A stretch of 64,000 nt of DNA from Aricia agestis (GCF_905147365.1 NC_056428.1:41459001-41523000), one strand, 5' to 3'. Shown: positions 41,676 to 53,306, counted from the stretch's first letter. Notes: generated from the sequence alone by a model not told the origin. A program made the numbers and translations.

Positions 41676-41940
41676 AGGTTACACCGTGCCTGTGTACTCG
41701 TACGAGATCAGCTCGACTCGCCTCCCTTTATCACACCATGCTAGCATGTGTCGCGTAGACATGTACCTATTGCATGAGTTGTATGTGTGGTGGGACGGCG
41801 AGTGAAAACAAAAAAATGTGTACTAGCTGCCACGCGAGCCACTGATTAGTGATTCATTCGCACGTGAAGGTGACTCGTATGATACGGTGCCAGTAACTGC
41901 ACCTCAGCAACTGACTAGGCCAGCTCGCACCGTGTAACCC
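41676..41940. mobile_element. Probable TIR MITE (GGTTACACSGTGC)
   Basis: AGGTTACACCGTGC at the left, and GGGTTACACGGTGC inverted at the right. Repeated CTCGTACGAG, CGACTCG and CTCGTATGA words lie inside. The target duplication is not resolved. Confidence 0.6.
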
Positions 41941-42059
41941 GGGCACAATGTTATTAGATATTACAGTGCAACGCAGTCCAGCGAGTGCATAACTGGTTTA
42001 CATCGGTAGAATAATTGGTGCCAGTGTTGTTGTCTTATCGAGTATCCCTTATTTTTTGA

Positions 42060-42232
42060 CCGCAAGCGGGGCATACGTAGCGTTGACGCTCTGATTTCTG
42101 AAGCTCGGTGGACCGACAATATTTTGAAGGTGGCGGGTGGCGAATGGATTAGGGCTGCCCCTAGATCAGGATAGTTTGCGCTCATTAGGCATGAGTATTC
42201 GGCAGTGGACGGCGATAGGTTGATAATGATCC
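42060..42232 (+). pseudogene. RTE-like LINE, last codons of the polyprotein
   Basis: KRGIRSVDALISEARWTDNI then LKVAGGEWIRAA in one frame, and DQDSLRSLGMSIRQWTAIG followed by stops in the next. This matches the C-terminal W.DD..KVAG..W...A.DR..WR.LGEA..QQWT pattern common to insect RTE-type endonuclease-reverse transcriptases. A frameshift and TGATAATGA mark the end. Confidence 0.65.
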
Positions 42233-42357
42233 CTTGTTTACAAAATATATACCGATCTAGTATCGGATGACTCTGGCGCGACATTTACTTGGCGCCATTT
42301 ACAACAATGGCGCCCGTTACTGCAACAATACAATAAGTACCTACTACTGCACTCATA

Positions 42358-42672
42358 CAAGGTGTTCCGTTTTAGGGCTCTGTAATCAACAAGTCCTCGT
42401 TGACTACGGAACCCTAACTAGCAGATTTTTTGTATATTGTTTGGTTAATAGTTATAAATTAAGAGTAACTTTGTCCTACAAATCGAACAATCCATATTCT
42501 AGGACTATCAAATTGAAATATTAATCATCTTTTCTATATTTATTCTGTTAGCTAAAACTTTCGAGATTTTTCGCAGAGGAAATTGTTGTTCGTCTTATCA
42601 AAATGAAGCTACGCTACTCACGAAAAAGTAGCTTGATAGTAATAAAAAAATCTAGGGAACCTGTACGATAAA
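42358..42672. repeat. Dispersed repeat, copy 1 (GGAACCCTAACTAGCAG)
   Basis: GTTGACTACGGAACCCTAAC, GTAACTTTGTCCTACAAATC and CGAGATTTTTCGCAGAG recur inverted at 60812..61113. Confidence 0.65.
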
Positions 42673-42699
42673 TAGTAGTCTTTACAAAAGAAGAACTAC

Positions 42700-42752
42700 A
42701 ATACAACTAGAAATAATTTATATGGCAAAACAGCGTTTGCCGGGTCAGCTAG
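42700..42752 (+). mobile_element. Helitron-like 3' end
   Basis: TATGGCAAAACAGCGTTTGCC forms a GGCAAA/TTTGCC hairpin (six-base arms) followed by GGGTCAGCTAG and T. Confidence 0.6.
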
Positions 42753-43364
42753 TATTAATCTTGTAATGACGTGTATTTCAAGTAGTTTACCTACTGTTTT
42801 TTTGCTGAATGCCTACCTCCTTGCTTATTAGTAATTACATAAAATATTATAAGAAATATTGTTTCATATATATTTTGGAGCTGTGATTATATCGACCGTA
42901 CCTTATTAGCTAGTCATTATCTCTATTTATTGTTTCTTGGTGTATATTATTATTTATTTCTCTTTATTTTATGTTACACGCGCTCGTATATTGTTAAAGA
43001 AAAATTGTATCACAAAAAATCTTCATTTACGGCGAGTAATAATCTCATTATCTTAAAGCCAATTATCTTCTTTTTAATTGTCTGTAATCTTTTTAACCGG
43101 CTACGTTAAAGTTGATTCAGTTAGTTGTACATAACTCAATTGTCAATGTCAATTTATCGCTCGTAATCGGAATACGTTCCTAATTATATTTTATTGGTCC
43201 ATCACGATTCATGGCCCATGCTGGAGCCTGCAAGGGCTTAAGTGGAGAAACCGAATTCGGAAAAAATATTTAGATATTCCGCAGGACTGACTGTAAGTAC
43301 TGGACGATTCCATTATCGCTCATTGAAAGCTTTCTACAGGCGAAATAAAACATATTTATTCAAT
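42753..43364. other. Stretch with no recognised feature
   Basis: AT-rich; no gene or named repeat. Confidence 0.35.
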
Positions 43365-43662
43365 ATAAAATTCTCGTGTCACAATGTTAGGCCTTGTACT
43401 CCTCCAAAACGGCTTTACTGATTTTAACCAAATTTTATATGCATATTTAGTGTTTCTGAGAATCGGCTACTGGGTACTTATTATATTGATAAGTGCATGT
43501 GTTGAATAAATAATAGTAAACTATTACATCTCGAGACTGACGGTGACCATTGTTTGTGCGACGGGATAGCGATGGACGTTGCCATGGTGACATACTTATT
43601 TAGTCATTTCAATAAAATAATACGGGCGAATTATTTTATATGGCAAAGAAACGTTTGCCGGG
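43365..43662 (+). mobile_element. Helitron-like element, second type
   Basis: ATAAAATTCTCGTGTCACAA, GTACTCCTCCAAAACGGC, GAGAATCGGCTACTGGG and ATATGGCAAAGAAACGTTTG with CCGGGTTAA. The start and hairpin match a common lepidopteran family; the CTAG terminus is lost. Confidence 0.65.
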
Positions 43663-43734
43663 TTAATAAATTAATATTATCCTTTGAATGAATACTTTTT
43701 AAACAGTTTAATGATGAATAATTACTTAAAAACA

Positions 43735-44520
43735 AGGTAGAAGTCGAAACTTACACGGAGTCGCTGAAATGCAACTCAATAAACCTTCTCGACCCCTGCA
43801 ACGACAAAGACACTGTTCAGAGCTACTACGATAAAATAATTAACTCGATAGACAACAGCCTAAAAATGGGTCATCTTGTATCAGACACAAACAAAGACAA
43901 AAATCAAATAATAACTGAACGAACAAAGGCACTAATCAACAGGAGACAAATATTACACAAGACTAAACCAAAATCGAGGGCTATGAAAAATGAATTAAAA
44001 CAACTTTACAAGCTTATAAGTAAACGGTCAACCAAGGCTACAAAGCACACCGCACAAGTATTATTGAAAAAGTCTTCACACCACAGGGAGCATTAAAAAG
44101 ACTTATAAGGAACTAAGAACACACAAATCTTGGATTGCAAAACTAAAAAACAAATCTAACGACACAAGACCGCAAGAAGATACTTGAAATAGCAACAGAA
44201 TTCTACAAAGATTTGTACAACTTGCCGCATCAATCAGAATACGAATTACCGAGTAGCAGCATAGAGGAATCGAACGCAGTAATCGAGGAAGATGAAGTGG
44301 TGAAAGTAATCAAATCACTAAAAAGAGACAAAAGCCCAGGACCTGACGGGGTCATTAACGAAGCCATAAAAATAGGGTGCACTTACTTATCCAAACCTCT
44401 AACCTGACTGTTCAACATGATACTGCGCTGCAAAGACACGCCACATCAATGGTCACAATCGGAAATAATCTTGTATTACAAAAAATAAGACCCTAACGAC
44501 ATTAGTAATGGGCGTTGTCC
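43735..44520 (+). pseudogene. RTE-like LINE, reverse transcriptase N-terminal part
   Basis: MGHLVSDTNKDKNQIITERT and KALINRRQIL precede, in another frame, EEDEVVKVIKSLKRDKSPG then PDGVINEAIKIG. KSPGPDG is the conserved first RT motif. Beyond a stop come LFNMILRCKDTPHQWSQSEI and PNDISNGR, matching W..SEIILL.KK.D..D..NYRP. At least two frame changes and stops occur. It ends at another insertion near 44505. Confidence 0.8.
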
Positions 44521-44575
44521 AAAAAAATCACATGTACTTTTTATATATTTTTTTCGTTAAAATAGGGTATTTTAA
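44505..44575 (+). repeat. Fragment of the AATGGGC..TGTCCAAAAAAA element
   Basis: TAATGGGCGTTGTCCAAAAA, CACATGTACTTTTTATATA and GTTAAAATAGGGTATTTTAA match the left ends at 57109 and 59809. Confidence 0.75.
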
Positions 44576-44765
44576 GAATATAAATTAAAACAGACAGACA
44601 GACAGCGACAGACACAGATAGACAGATGCCGCTCGCATTTCTTTGTCTATTCACGGGACGTAAACGATATCTCCAAACCAAATTTCAGTACAAGCAGTTT
44701 GGGCGTGAAGAGGTAACAGACAGCCAGTTGGACAGACACCGTTCATAAAGTCACTCTCTATTCAT
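44576..44765 (-). repeat. Helitron-like fragment, minus orientation
   Basis: A GACAGACA run, then reversed CGTGAAGAGGTAACAGACAG and AAATTTCAGTACAAGC, which are the start modules of the 4855/33466 family. Confidence 0.6.
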
Positions 44766-45830
44766 TTCATAAAGTTTCTTTACTTCACTTCAAATAAGTG
44801 ATACAACAAACGTGATTTTTTAGCCTTTTTTGCTCATTATCAATAGCGGCAGCCGGTAGCCGGTAGGCACTTGAAATATTCACAAAATCTTTAATCATAA
44901 TTGTACTTTCATAATTTATAATATAGTCTAAAAAAAATAGTTTCAAAATCGTCGATCAGACCAAATAATTCATGTTGTTTTGAAAATTGGTACAGTTATT
45001 CCTAAAGGTGTCCAGATAAATATACTTGGAGTGGCAAGAGCGTGTAAATAGCTCTCGCCTGCGGTTAAATTACAAGGTTCTCAATTTGAACCTTCAAAAA
45101 AGAGACACTCTAAAGAATGAGTATATTATTTAATTATGCGGCTCTCAGAGCATTCCGAGAGAGATTGTACAATCACTGACCTGCGGGGCTAAAATTGTCA
45201 CATTTAGCAATTCTTCTCAATCAATTCAGCAAATGAATTGTCAAAACTGTCAAACTGACAAATGTCAAATCAGTACAAAAATACAGAAATGAATTGCAAG
45301 CAGAGTTGCATTTTGCGATTTTACAAAAATGAATCATATTATGATTCATATCATGGTTCTTCAACACGACCATTTTAACCCCGCTGTTATGTAGACAGTA
45401 GAGCTCCGTAGCTTGCCGCAGTCTTCTGTCTTGAAACTTCGGTCGGCCGACCACACAAAAGTTCAAAGCTTTGATCACAATAACTCCGCGAGCGTTCACA
45501 ATGAAAAACACTTGAAAATTCCAGCTGGAATTACTAGCCTTCTTTAGGGAAATTATCAGAGCATAATTTTCTCGTATGCTATCGAGTGCGATTTGCGGGC
45601 GGCGGCAAAATGCGCCTCGAATCTTCTTGTCATCTGTCAAGTGTCAAATGACGCATCTTCTTCAACTTCTTCTGATGATTTCAGAGTATATTATGTTAAA
45701 GGCACATCTAACGGTCGATGAGTGGAAACTCCCAAAACTGAGCTACATTCCAACAGTAGAGATCGAGACAACACGAACCCAGAGTGTAATTTTAGAGCCT
45801 TAATTATTATTTAATGAAAAATAAAATATA
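44766..45830. other. Unassigned region with one 139-codon frame
   Basis: A minus frame at 45221..45640 contains NFQVFFIVNARGVIVIKALN and GRPKFQDRRLRQATELYC. The first third sounds protein-like but I recognise no family. Its C-terminal end overlaps a dispersed repeat shared with 19665..20235, so I leave it as unassigned rather than a gene. Confidence 0.3.
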
Positions 45831-47321
45831 TTATATATTATGATAATGTTGCGTGGACAACCAATACTAGAAGTCCCCGAGGGAGGGACACGATCCGGCG
45901 CGGCGGTGGGGGAGGGGGGGGAAAGGTCTCTCTTTCAAGGTTTTTGCTTGTGACTCGAAATTTTTTTTAAATTCTCCTATAAATTACGTCCAAACATGTT
46001 TAATGTACGATCATGTGACCTTTACAGCGGTAAGAACGACCAGCAACCATGGAGTTTAGGTCGCGGTTACTTTAGGAGGTCTCTAGTTCTGAAGGTCTAC
46101 CTGACCTTCGAGAAAAAGTAAAGCTCAATTTCGTAACTTATATTCTTCGCGGTAAGTGGAGGAATCTCGTCTTCCAGTGCTGGACATTTTTGACAGTTGC
46201 TTCCCACTGCTACACACCCTCAAAGTCTATATACTTCAAGAAAGTTTTGAGTATAACTTTTAAAAATATTTTTTAAAACGAACGGTAAAATTAAAAAATT
46301 AACAGAGCTATTGTGTTAAAACAAAATATTTTTCCAGGTATCTATTTACTGCATGTAATGTATAAACAACTTGGCTGTATGTAAATATAATAGTATGTAC
46401 CTTACCTATAATCGTTGTAAATATGGTAAACAAGTGGGATGATAATATGATCCGGGAATTTTTTCGCCCCCATGTAGTTCTCGGAATTCGGAGTTTCGTT
46501 ACACCTCCTCGGCTCTGCTCCGCCCCTGGTAGGCGGCTTTACTCCCGGGCCCAACCTAGCTTACAGATCATGTTTGACCTAATAACCTAGACAGGGTTAT
46601 AGTTTACAACCTAGAGTAGTTGGGTAAGGCCGCCAAAATTGTCAATTTATTTGTGTGACGTTTTTGTCGTTTTTTCTGCAGTATCTTATGGTTGGAATAT
46701 CCAGTAAATTGTAGAGAAAATCTGAATAATAAGTATATCGTTGAATAATTAGATGATAGTCCCTTGCTCTAATATTAAAATTGTTGCGAAAACCCTTCAA
46801 GTGACTTGTTGTACCGATAGTTTAAAATAAAATATCGCTTTTTATTTTGTGTTACGTATCGAACACAAAATATTTTTTTTAATCCCAAAACTACTATTTA
46901 AAGACTCAAAGTGCAAATGCAGTGTTAATATGGCAGCACTGTCATCAACAAAATTAAGAAAAAAATGCTAGGTTTATAATGTTTCAGGAGTAAATGAGTC
47001 TAAACTGGTCGTTACGTTTTTGTTTATGTGAAAAAAAAAGTAAATGTGAATTCTAAGGTGATAAACAGATATTTTAATGTTATTGTGTTATATTTGTTAG
47101 CGATGAGGTCAAGTGTATAATATTATAGATCGCTGATTAATGCCTAGTTGCAATAAGTTGCAATAAATAACCGAAATATAATCAAAAGTTGTTGTAAATT
47201 CTAAGTCTTTTGTGTTGCATTTGTGTTACGATTATGTTACATTTGTGTTATCGTATCACAATCGACCTATAAAGCCGAATGCATAGTGGTATTTGGACGG
47301 CCATACAACGTGTAATTAAAT
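45831..47321. other. Low-repeat stretch, no gene seen
   Basis: A GC-rich patch at 45878..45920 (GATCCGGCGCGGCGG) and another near 46500..46560 stand out. No ORF or repeat is recognised. Confidence 0.35.
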
Positions 47322-47548
47322 TAACGCATAACTTGAAAACGATTACTCGGGCTCATCATCACAAATGACTGTTGTATGGAAGCAACACTGAAAATGTGAA
47401 AAAAATATATAAATTTTATTTCAACTGACTTGACTTGAAAAGTATGGAGCAGCTGATTTATTTTCTCGCTATTTCACTGTTACTTCTATACAAAAAGTTA
47501 TTCGTAATGATGAGCCCTAGTAATGATTTTCAAGTTGTGAGTTACTTA
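47322..47548. mobile_element. TIR MITE (AACTTGAAAAYSATTACT)
   Basis: ACTTGAAAACGATTACTCGG and GCTCATCATCAC at the left mirror AATGATGAGCCCTAGTAATG and ATTTTCAAGT at the right. Arms of about 40 bp with a few mismatches. Confidence 0.7.
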
Positions 47549-47999
47549 CATGCAGTTGTACACCTGTGTCAACCAACCAACCCAGACACACATTTTATCT
47601 TGTATTAAATCGTCTTATAGAAATAAAAAAATTAAAATTGTAGGTTATTTATTTCACGATTATGAAACCACCTTTATCCAAAAATTGTGTCACTTTTGTG
47701 TAACGGTAACACAAAATCCCATTTACATTAAGAAGAAAATGTCAGAAATCACGCGTGCTAGGTTAGTTGGCAACATCAGAGTCACAATAGACATAACAAC
47801 CAGTAGTTCGACTGCAAATAAACGGACAGGTTTCAATATCTGTCAAATTCGTCGGGTTTCACTAGGTTTATGAACGGAATGTGCCCCGCGCTGGCTGATA
47901 TAATTTATTTTTAAATATTTAAAATAAAGATTTCAAAATTGGATTCTGACAATTTTAATCGCATGTGCCAAAACACAAACAACAATCCGACCAAAGAGG

Positions 48000-48282
48000 A
48001 ACACGTCCAGCGAATATGTCATAGTTTTAAATTCGTAGGTAACAAGTTAACAACCCTAGCGACGATTTTCGTCATAATACGTTAAATTTAAAAATTTCAA
48101 CATCAGTTCTAAGACGGCATACTCTATCATTCTGTCTACTCTGTCAGAGTAGACAGAATTATAGAGTATGCAGAATGGATGTTGAAATTTTTAAATTTGA
48201 CGTATGATGACGAAAATCGTCGCTAGGGTTGTTAACTTGTTACCTACGAATTTAAAAATATGACATATTCGATGGACGTGTT
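48000..48282. mobile_element. Foldback MITE (AACACGTCCAKCGAATATG)
   Basis: ACACGTCCAGCGAATATGTC at the left and GACATATTCGATGGACGTGT at the right. CGTAGGTAACAAGTTAACAA and CTAGCGACGATTTTCGTC mirror exactly. The centre is the hairpin TCTGTCTACTC/GAGTAGACAGA near 48145. Confidence 0.9.
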
Positions 48283-48704
48283 TAGCTGGGAACAAATTAT
48301 CGGGCGCATCCATCAGTTGCGGCTGATGGATACTACTTAAGAGGGCCACCAGGGGCGAGAGAAATTGAAAATAGGTATTTGAAAATGTATTGCTGTCTCA
48401 CCAATCTCAAGTCTCCCACCGCAAAGCGCGATAGAGACAACACGACAAAAGTTCTAATAAAAGAACAGAAAATCTTCGATTCGTTGTCCGCTGATTCCTT
48501 CTCCAAAACTTAACCGATTTAAGCACTTTTTTCATTCAGAATTAAAGCAAGGCTTGAGCTGTGTTCCTATGTTTTATTTATTTTTTGTATATTTTAGCTT
48601 TTTGGGTTTTTGGACGTTCTTATCTTTTTTAATAATAAAATTATGGAAAAAAAAAAGAAAACATAGGGACATGCTAATAGTGGCATGCTAATAGTATGGA
48701 TATC

Positions 48705-48894
48705 CGAACACTGATCTGGCTGGCTGGATGCAAAAACATCGCATCTCCGAAGACGTTTCGGGCATAGATTAACCGACCGAAATTTCGGTTTCGGCCGGTT
48801 TCGGCCAAAAGATCTAGTTTCGGTTTCGGCCTTAGTTTCGGTATCTGCCAAAATATAGCCGAAACTTTCGGCCCTGCCGAAACTCGAGTGTTCG
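48705..48894. mobile_element. Short word-array element (TTTCGGCC)
   Basis: CGAACACT faces inward at both ends. Between them ACCGAAATTTCGGTTTCGGC, GTTTCGGCCAAAAG and CGAAACTTTCGGCC repeat. The word resembles that of the 2297..3623 element. Confidence 0.5.
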
Positions 48895-49287
48895 TAAATT
48901 TACGTGCGTCGTTGGGTAAACTACGCATACTTTAACTCGTGCTCTTTGGTCGTATTGTTGTTTGTGTTTTGGCACATGCGATTGAAATTGTCAGAATCCA
49001 ATTTTGAAATCTTTATTTTAAATATTTAAAAATAAATTATATCAGCCGGCGCGAGGCACATTCAGTTCATAATCCTAGTGAAACCCGACGAATTTGACAG
49101 GTATTGAAATTTCGTTTCTTTGCAGTCGAACTGCTGGTAGTTATGTCTATTGTGGCAACAGTGTAAATTCATCATTAGATAATGTTTACCTTCTTAACTA
49201 CTAACGTGGTTGATTATCTACCACGACTTAGTTGCCGTAATTTCGTAAGGCGCGTAATGATTAATTAATCGATGTTTATTTTGGATG

Positions 49288-50124
49288 TTCAGGAAACTAG
49301 AAGACTAGTCGGTAAAGCCGACTACCTATCTGGCTATCGACTGTATCGACTTTTATTATTTTACTATTATTAAAATTTTAAATTACATTTAAGAAAAACC
49401 TTGAATGTATTAAAATTAAATGAATTGTATCTGAAATTACTTGCTGGTAAAGAAATATCTATGGACTATGACATAATATTTTATAACATAAAAATTGTAC
49501 CAAAGTAGGTAATATAAATTATATTGCTTTGGTACCTACAGAACAACATTTATATCTTCTTCAATAAACATATTTTATTAACGAAAATTTATTCTTATTT
49601 AAAATCAACTTTAAAATCCAAAAGACGCGTATTTTGTAGTATGCCCATCCGACGCCTGGATCATCTTACTTGTCAGACAATCAGGTGATCAGCCTGCATT
49701 GTCCTAACCAAACTTAGAAATAACAAGTTTCCAACGCGGGAATCGAACGCACAACCTCCGAGTCAAGAGCCACGCTCTAGACTAGCACGGAGGAGTAACA
49801 AATTAGGTAATTTGTTATTCTACGTTTTTTCTACGTTTAGGTAATTTGTTACGTTTGTAAATTAAATCAAGACTGGAATATGTTGCACATGATGTACAGT
49901 AAAATACAATAAAATATCCTGATAACCATCAACTGTATCATGACGATCACACGATCCGACACGTTCGCAGGCTCCGTATGCTGCGCAACCCGCGAATCAG
50001 CAGTAAACGCAGCGTTACGGAAATGTCCGAAACCATGATCGGTTTGGCCGATTAGTCGGCTCCTTTGCAACTGACTAATCGGTTAGTCGGCTAGTCGGCC
50101 AAACTCATGATCGGCACATCTCTA
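49288..50124. mobile_element. Word-array element (GTCGGCC/GATTAGTCGG) with nested SINE
   Basis: The right end inward is TAGAGATGTGCCGATCATGA. GATTAGTCGGCTCC, GGTTAGTCGGCTAGTCGGCC words follow (50028..50110). The left side has ACTAGTCGGTAAAGCCGACT (49302). The left terminus is imprecise and no duplication is seen. Confidence 0.55.
49627..49797 (-). mobile_element. tRNA-derived SINE, minus orientation
   Basis: On the minus strand CTCCGTGCTAGTCTAGAG, then GTGCGTTCGATTCCCGC (B box GTTCGATTCC), GGACAATGCAGGCTGATCAC and CAAGTAAGATGATCCAGGCG with GTCGGATGGGC. This order belongs to a common lepidopteran SINE that differs from the one at 40794. Confidence 0.75.
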
Positions 50125-50479
50125 AAAATTTGAAACATCAGAGAAATCAACTCGTGTCATCAAGCGAAGTCACCAATATAACCTAAACTTCTAAAGCAAT
50201 GGAGCATTATCCCTAAAATGATTGTAATAAATTATAACCAAACCTAAATTGTAAGTATATTATTCTTGGCTTAATTTTTATGCTGGAGGAAAAAACCTCG
50301 TAAGTTCCACTGTCCTGGTGGTTTAAAAACATTATTAATGTAATAATGAAATAAAAATAAAATTTTAGTAAAACTAATGTGCTCTCGACTCTCGTGCAGC
50401 CCACATAATATATTTTACTAATTAATTCATGAAAGAGGGTATTAGGAATCCAACGTCGCTTTATACTCAAAGGAAATCT

Positions 50480-51989
50480 ATGTTATAGTCAAAGTCCGAT
50501 ACACAGTCTCTTCGCGGAAGGACTGGTTTATCCTAGGTTTGGCCAAAGCCGTCAGGCGATCCCCGAAATACATTTCAATTTCGCCCTTTGCCTGAAGTAT
50601 TTTTAGTCAAACCCAGGAGCTCCTAACTTTTCAGTCAAACGTCGAAAGTAAATTATTCTGTTTCGGTTTTGGCCTAGTCAATCCTAGAAGCGACTGCAAA
50701 ACTCGGTCAAACGTTGAACTGAACATGTTTAAACAGGTTCATAATGTCTCTCGCGGTGTTCCGACCGATTGTTTTGTCATTTCATGTTCGTTCATTGAGC
50801 GTGCGGGCGTGTAATTGTGTAAAATTGAAGATGAGTGAATCAAAACGGTGTTGTTGTTACTAAAAACGTGGATAAAGAAGCTTTATTAAAACAATTAACA
50901 TTAACATTAATGCCTCACCATGTCAGAAAAATGATTAATTTGCCACTTTAACTACCTAAGAAATTATTAAAACAATTAACATTAAAGTTAATGCCTCACC
51001 ATGTCAGAAAAATTATTAATTTTCCATTTTAATTACTTAAGAAATTATTAAAACAATAAACATCAAAATAGGCTTGATGACTATTTTTTTTTTCTTATTG
51101 GTAATTGAAAGACCCTTAAAAATAGAAACATTGCTGAAAGAATGACTCTGATAGCTTAAAAATTCACCAAGATATGACAATTCAAACATATCATAAAATA
51201 GACCTGCCCAAAACGCTCCATACAAAGTGCTACGAAAGACTGACGTCACTCTTTCGTAGTTTGTACGCATCGGGAGAGAACTTTGTTCGACGGGTATATT
51301 AAATACTGCGTTTATGAAAGTGTTTTCATAACAAAAGTTGCTTTTAATTGCATAAGATATCGAATGGTATACAAATATTAAGAAATTTAATTTAAAAAAA
51401 AACGACTTGATTATCCAACTTTGAAGGCGCATAACAAAAAAAATAAAAATGCTATCGAGCTGAAATTTTGGGAACACTTATTTTTCACCGTGATTTCTTT
51501 ATTTTATTAACAAAATTCGCTAATCTTACATCTTACAAACTAACCTCCGTATATTCCAAAGCATTTATTTATTTATTTTATACTTTATTGCACATCGTAC
51601 AAAAGGCGGGCCTAATGCCACACGGCATTCTCTCAAAGCATCTCAAATATAAAAGTGAAAATCACGTAAGCTGACCAATCAGGTGTCAGAACTGGCAGAG
51701 TTAAGCGGTTAAGACTTGAAAGCTGCTTAAATGATAAAATGCTTCCAAATATACGAAGATAAGACACTTCATACCTATATCGGAGTTTGACTCGTCAAAC
51801 CCCGATTTAATAAAATTGTGTTTTGACGTTTGCCTGACCAAATTAGTCCCTCCCAGATTTGACGAAAATTGTTTAGTCAAAGGCCGAAAATTTACATTTG
51901 TTTGGGCTTTGACTAAGTCATTCAGTCTGACCTGAGGAGTGACCAGTCCAACCTAGGAGCGCCGGAGCTTCGGAGTTTGCCTATAACAT
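50480..51989. mobile_element. TIR element (ATGTTATAGKCAAASTCCGA)
   Basis: ATGTTATAGTCAAAGTCCGA at the left, and ATGTTATAGGCAAACTCCGA inverted at the right. AGTCAAA and CCTAGG words recur inside both ends (50525..50720 and 51790..51965). The interior includes a tandem duplication. The 146-codon minus frame at 51037..51477 has no recognised domain. Confidence 0.65.
50885..51057 (+). repeat. Tandem duplication, ~82-bp unit
   Basis: ATTAAAACAATTAACATTAA, ATGCCTCACCATGTCAGAAA and TTTAACTACCTAAGAAATTA repeat twice plus a partial third copy with few changes. Confidence 0.85.
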
Positions 51990-52018
51990 CCATACATATT
52001 ATAATTTTTTTTTTAATA

Positions 52019-52356
52019 TTATAAAGCGGAAGAGTTTGAACGCGCTAATCTCATGAACTACTGGTCCGATTTGAAAAATTCTTTCAGTGTTAGATAATCC
52101 ATTTATCGAGGAAGGGTATATTCTATATTCTATCACGTTAAGACTAATAGGAGCGAAGAAATAGAGGAAAATGTGACAAAAATGGGGGAAAATTATTTAA
52201 AAGGGCTTATTTGAACGCGCTAATCTCAGGAACTACTAGTCCGATTTGAAAAATTCTTTCAGTGTTACATAGCACATTTGTCGAAGAAGGCTTTTTTGCA
52301 CTTATTTGTCTGTGAAATATCTAATTTACGCGGCCGAAGCCGCGCGGAACGTCTAG
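52019..52356 (+). mobile_element. Helitron-like element with partial internal duplication
   Basis: TTTGAACGCGCTAATCTCAT and ACTACTGGTCCGATTTGAAA occur at 52037 and again near 52212. The end is hairpin CGCGGCCGAAGCCGCG then CGGAACGTCTAG and T. Confidence 0.75.
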
Positions 52357-52738
52357 TTTCTTATATTTTGTCGGAACCCGTTAATAGTAGTTATTAAAAT
52401 TGCTATCATGAAAATAGTCGAACGTTTAAAAGGCGCTCGTGGAAATTCATTTTCCTAGAGTACGATTTAAAACGTCGGAAATTAACTTGCCAGCGAATGG
52501 AAATACCATTTTGCTAATTAGTGGACGCTTTACACCGTCTATTTATCAATAGTCAATAGCTGGCTGTAGCCTGTAGGTAATTGGCATTTAACTAAATAAC
52601 TCCGAGAACCGATTTGCACCGAGTAAACTCGTGTCAAAACCTTATTATCATAGAGCTATGGTGTGGCCACATTAAATTTGATATTCTGGTGCGACAAACG
52701 ATTAGAATAAAATAAATAAAGTCATAATTTCAAGTAGG
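52357..52738. other. Stretch with no recognised feature
   Basis: Nothing identifiable. Confidence 0.3.
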
Positions 52739-52830
52739 TAGGGCATCAAAATTCAAAACCCGGGTTTTCGGGTTTGTGTTAAATGAAAACCGGGTATCCG
52801 GGTTTTTCGAGCTTTTAATTTCAATAAATA
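52739..52830. mobile_element. Word-array left end (CCCGGGTTTTCGGGTTT)
   Basis: TAGGGCATCAAAATTC then AACCCGGGTTTTCGGG, ACCGGGTATCCGGGTTTTTC. A TAGGG terminus with self-complementary words, but only one end is present. Confidence 0.5.
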
Positions 52831-52999
52831 TAAATTAATAATAGTGTGATTAAAACAAAAATATATTATTTAAAAAAAAGCGTGGGGTGTTTTTTAAGAT
52901 ATTATCAAAATCATAATCATTCTACTCAAATCTGTCAATAAAATATTTATAACATATTTATGACACCATGCACCCCACTGGCCACTGGCAACAAACTTT

Positions 53000-53306
53000 G
53001 TGATAATTTCAAGTGCCTACCTGTTGCCATAATTGATATCGAGTAAAAATGCCGAAAAAATCACTTTTGTTATACATATGGGTATAATATTTAAGGGAGG
53101 CTCCCTTTAATATTAATTTTATTTTGTTTTCAGTATTAGTTGTTATAGCGGTAACAAAAATACACAATCCGTAAAAAAATCACATGTTTATCTATAGCGG
53201 TTCTTGAGATACAGACTGGAGACAGACAGACGGACAGACATTGAAGTCTCAGTAATAGGGTTCCGTACTCAAAGGGTAATAACCCTTTGAGTACGGAACC
53301 CTAAAA
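53000..53306 (+). repeat. CGGCCAAGTGCGAG repeat, 3' part, ending in a hairpin
   Basis: CAAGTGCCTACCTGTTGCCA, GGGAGGCTCCC, GTTGTTATAGCGGTAACA, GACAGACGGACAGAC and GTACGGAACCCT. Confidence 0.75.
53257..53302. repeat. 21-bp perfect snap-back hairpin at a repeat end
   Basis: AGGGTTCCGTACTCAAAGGGT, here 21 bases (53257..53277), loop AATA, then its exact complement (53282..53302). Normal copies have only one GGTACGGAACCC here, so this is a fold-back duplication of the terminus. Confidence 0.9.

Larger units (their letters stand above)
47783..49154. mobile_element. Element with ~215-bp terminal inverted repeats
   Basis: Arms 47783..47998 and 48942..49154 pair through CACAATAGACATAACAACCA, GTCGGGTTTCACTAG, GGATTCTGACAATTTTAATC and CAAAACACAAACAACAAT. 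GCAACA occurs just outside both arms. No transposase is seen. The interior contains a foldback MITE and a TTCGG/TTTCGG word array. Confidence 0.75.

Noticed and set aside
51037..51477. 146-aa ORF on the minus strand
   Set aside because: It lies inside a TIR element, is Phe/Ile/Ser-rich, and shows no domain; a chance open frame is more likely.
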